DNA from: Aquiluna sp.
Lineage (GTDB): Bacteria > Actinomycetota > Actinomycetes > Actinomycetales > Microbacteriaceae
DNA: 7,740 nucleotides
NCBI GenBank assembly: GCA_018402615.1
Contig: JAGYIH010000036.1
Location: 1-7,740 of the forward strand
Direction: 5' to 3'
Both the position numbers and the translations under genes were made by a program. The notes beneath the pieces are model-generated. The model saw only the letters and a program-made list of their open reading frames with translations. It ran no database searches and had not been told where the DNA came from. Shown here piece after piece: positions 7,599 to 7,740 of the stretch; position 1 is the first letter of the stretch; every line of letters begins with the position of its first letter.

Positions 7599-7740
7599 CT
7601 AGTTAGGTTTTATTGCCTTTTCATCTTCGGCAGGGTCTAGATCCTCGGCAGGTTCTCTGCCGGGTCGGAAGGCTGACGGTTCGTTGCCAGGGTGGCGGCG
7701 AGTTTGAACCAGGTAGACAATCAGCCCTACTGCAATTCCG
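7599..7740 (-). CDS. lgt: probable prolipoprotein diacylglyceryl transferase, C-terminal end (partial)
   Basis: Reading left from the window edge on the minus strand, an open frame of 46 codons ends in TAG at 7599-7601. It begins with a hydrophobic stretch, GIAVGLIVYLVQ, the likely end of a final membrane helix. This is followed by a positive cluster, TRRHPGN, and then a hydrophilic, proline- and acid-rich tail (…REPAEDLDPAEDEKAIKPN). A last helix, a positive cytosolic edge and a charged tail are what actinobacterial Lgt proteins look like. Lgt is the usual upstream neighbour of gltB in related genomes as I recall them. Lgt transfers diacylglycerol from phosphatidylglycerol to the lipobox cysteine of prolipoproteins at the cytoplasmic membrane. 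No catalytic motif is inside the window, so another membrane protein cannot be excluded. The frame is too short to stand alone and continues beyond the edge. Confidence 0.6.
   Translation of the reverse strand, partial: GIAVGLIVYLVQTRRHPGNEPSAFRPGREPAEDLDPAEDEKAIKPN

Noticed and set aside
1..7740. Mobile element, CRISPR array, prophage, toxin-antitoxin or novel multi-gene system
   Set aside because: No repeats with regular spacing, transposase or integrase motifs, or terminal inverted repeats were seen. The partial tRNA shows no duplicated 3' end downstream that would mark an integration site. The space is fully taken by intact housekeeping genes.

Overview
This window is an ordinary chromosomal housekeeping segment. 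It most likely comes from an actinobacterium, probably of the Microbacteriaceae type (freshwater Rhodoluna/Aquiluna-like relatives would fit). The evidence is the actinobacterial style of the three large proteins, a mid-range GC content judged by eye, and the gene order lgt-gltB-gltD-pyk, which I recall from that group. The taxonomic placement is inference from memory and was not tested by a search.

Layout, left to right: the 3' end of a plus-strand tRNA (1-27); a compact hairpin with A/T tracts on both sides that can terminate transcription from both directions (29-67); then four minus-strand genes in one head-to-tail series. Read in the direction of transcription (right to left), these are the last 46 codons of a probable lgt (7740-7599), gltB (7546-2993), gltD (3000-1543) and pyk (1520-78). 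Nearly every base is coding. The gaps are 52 nt (lgt-gltB), an 8-nt overlap (gltB-gltD) and 22 nt (gltD-pyk). No gene-free stretch exceeds 55 bases.

Function: GltB and GltD are the large and small subunits of NADPH-dependent glutamate synthase (GOGAT). This enzyme moves the amide nitrogen of glutamine onto 2-oxoglutarate and is the second half of ammonium assimilation. Pyruvate kinase closes lower glycolysis and makes pyruvate and ATP. The tight spacing suggests gltB, gltD and pyk are co-transcribed, which would tie nitrogen assimilation to central carbon flux. Lgt, a membrane lipoprotein-maturation enzyme, is an upstream neighbour with no obvious functional link.

The genes are all intact, with their catalytic and cofactor motifs in place. 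I see no mobile element, CRISPR array, toxin system or undescribed multi-gene system. The points worth a second look are at the gene junctions. A hairpin can pair with the gltB Shine-Dalgarno. A second hairpin is formed by the last sense codons of gltD and the pyk leader, and looks built for translational coupling. The bidirectional terminator sits directly against the tRNA 3' end.
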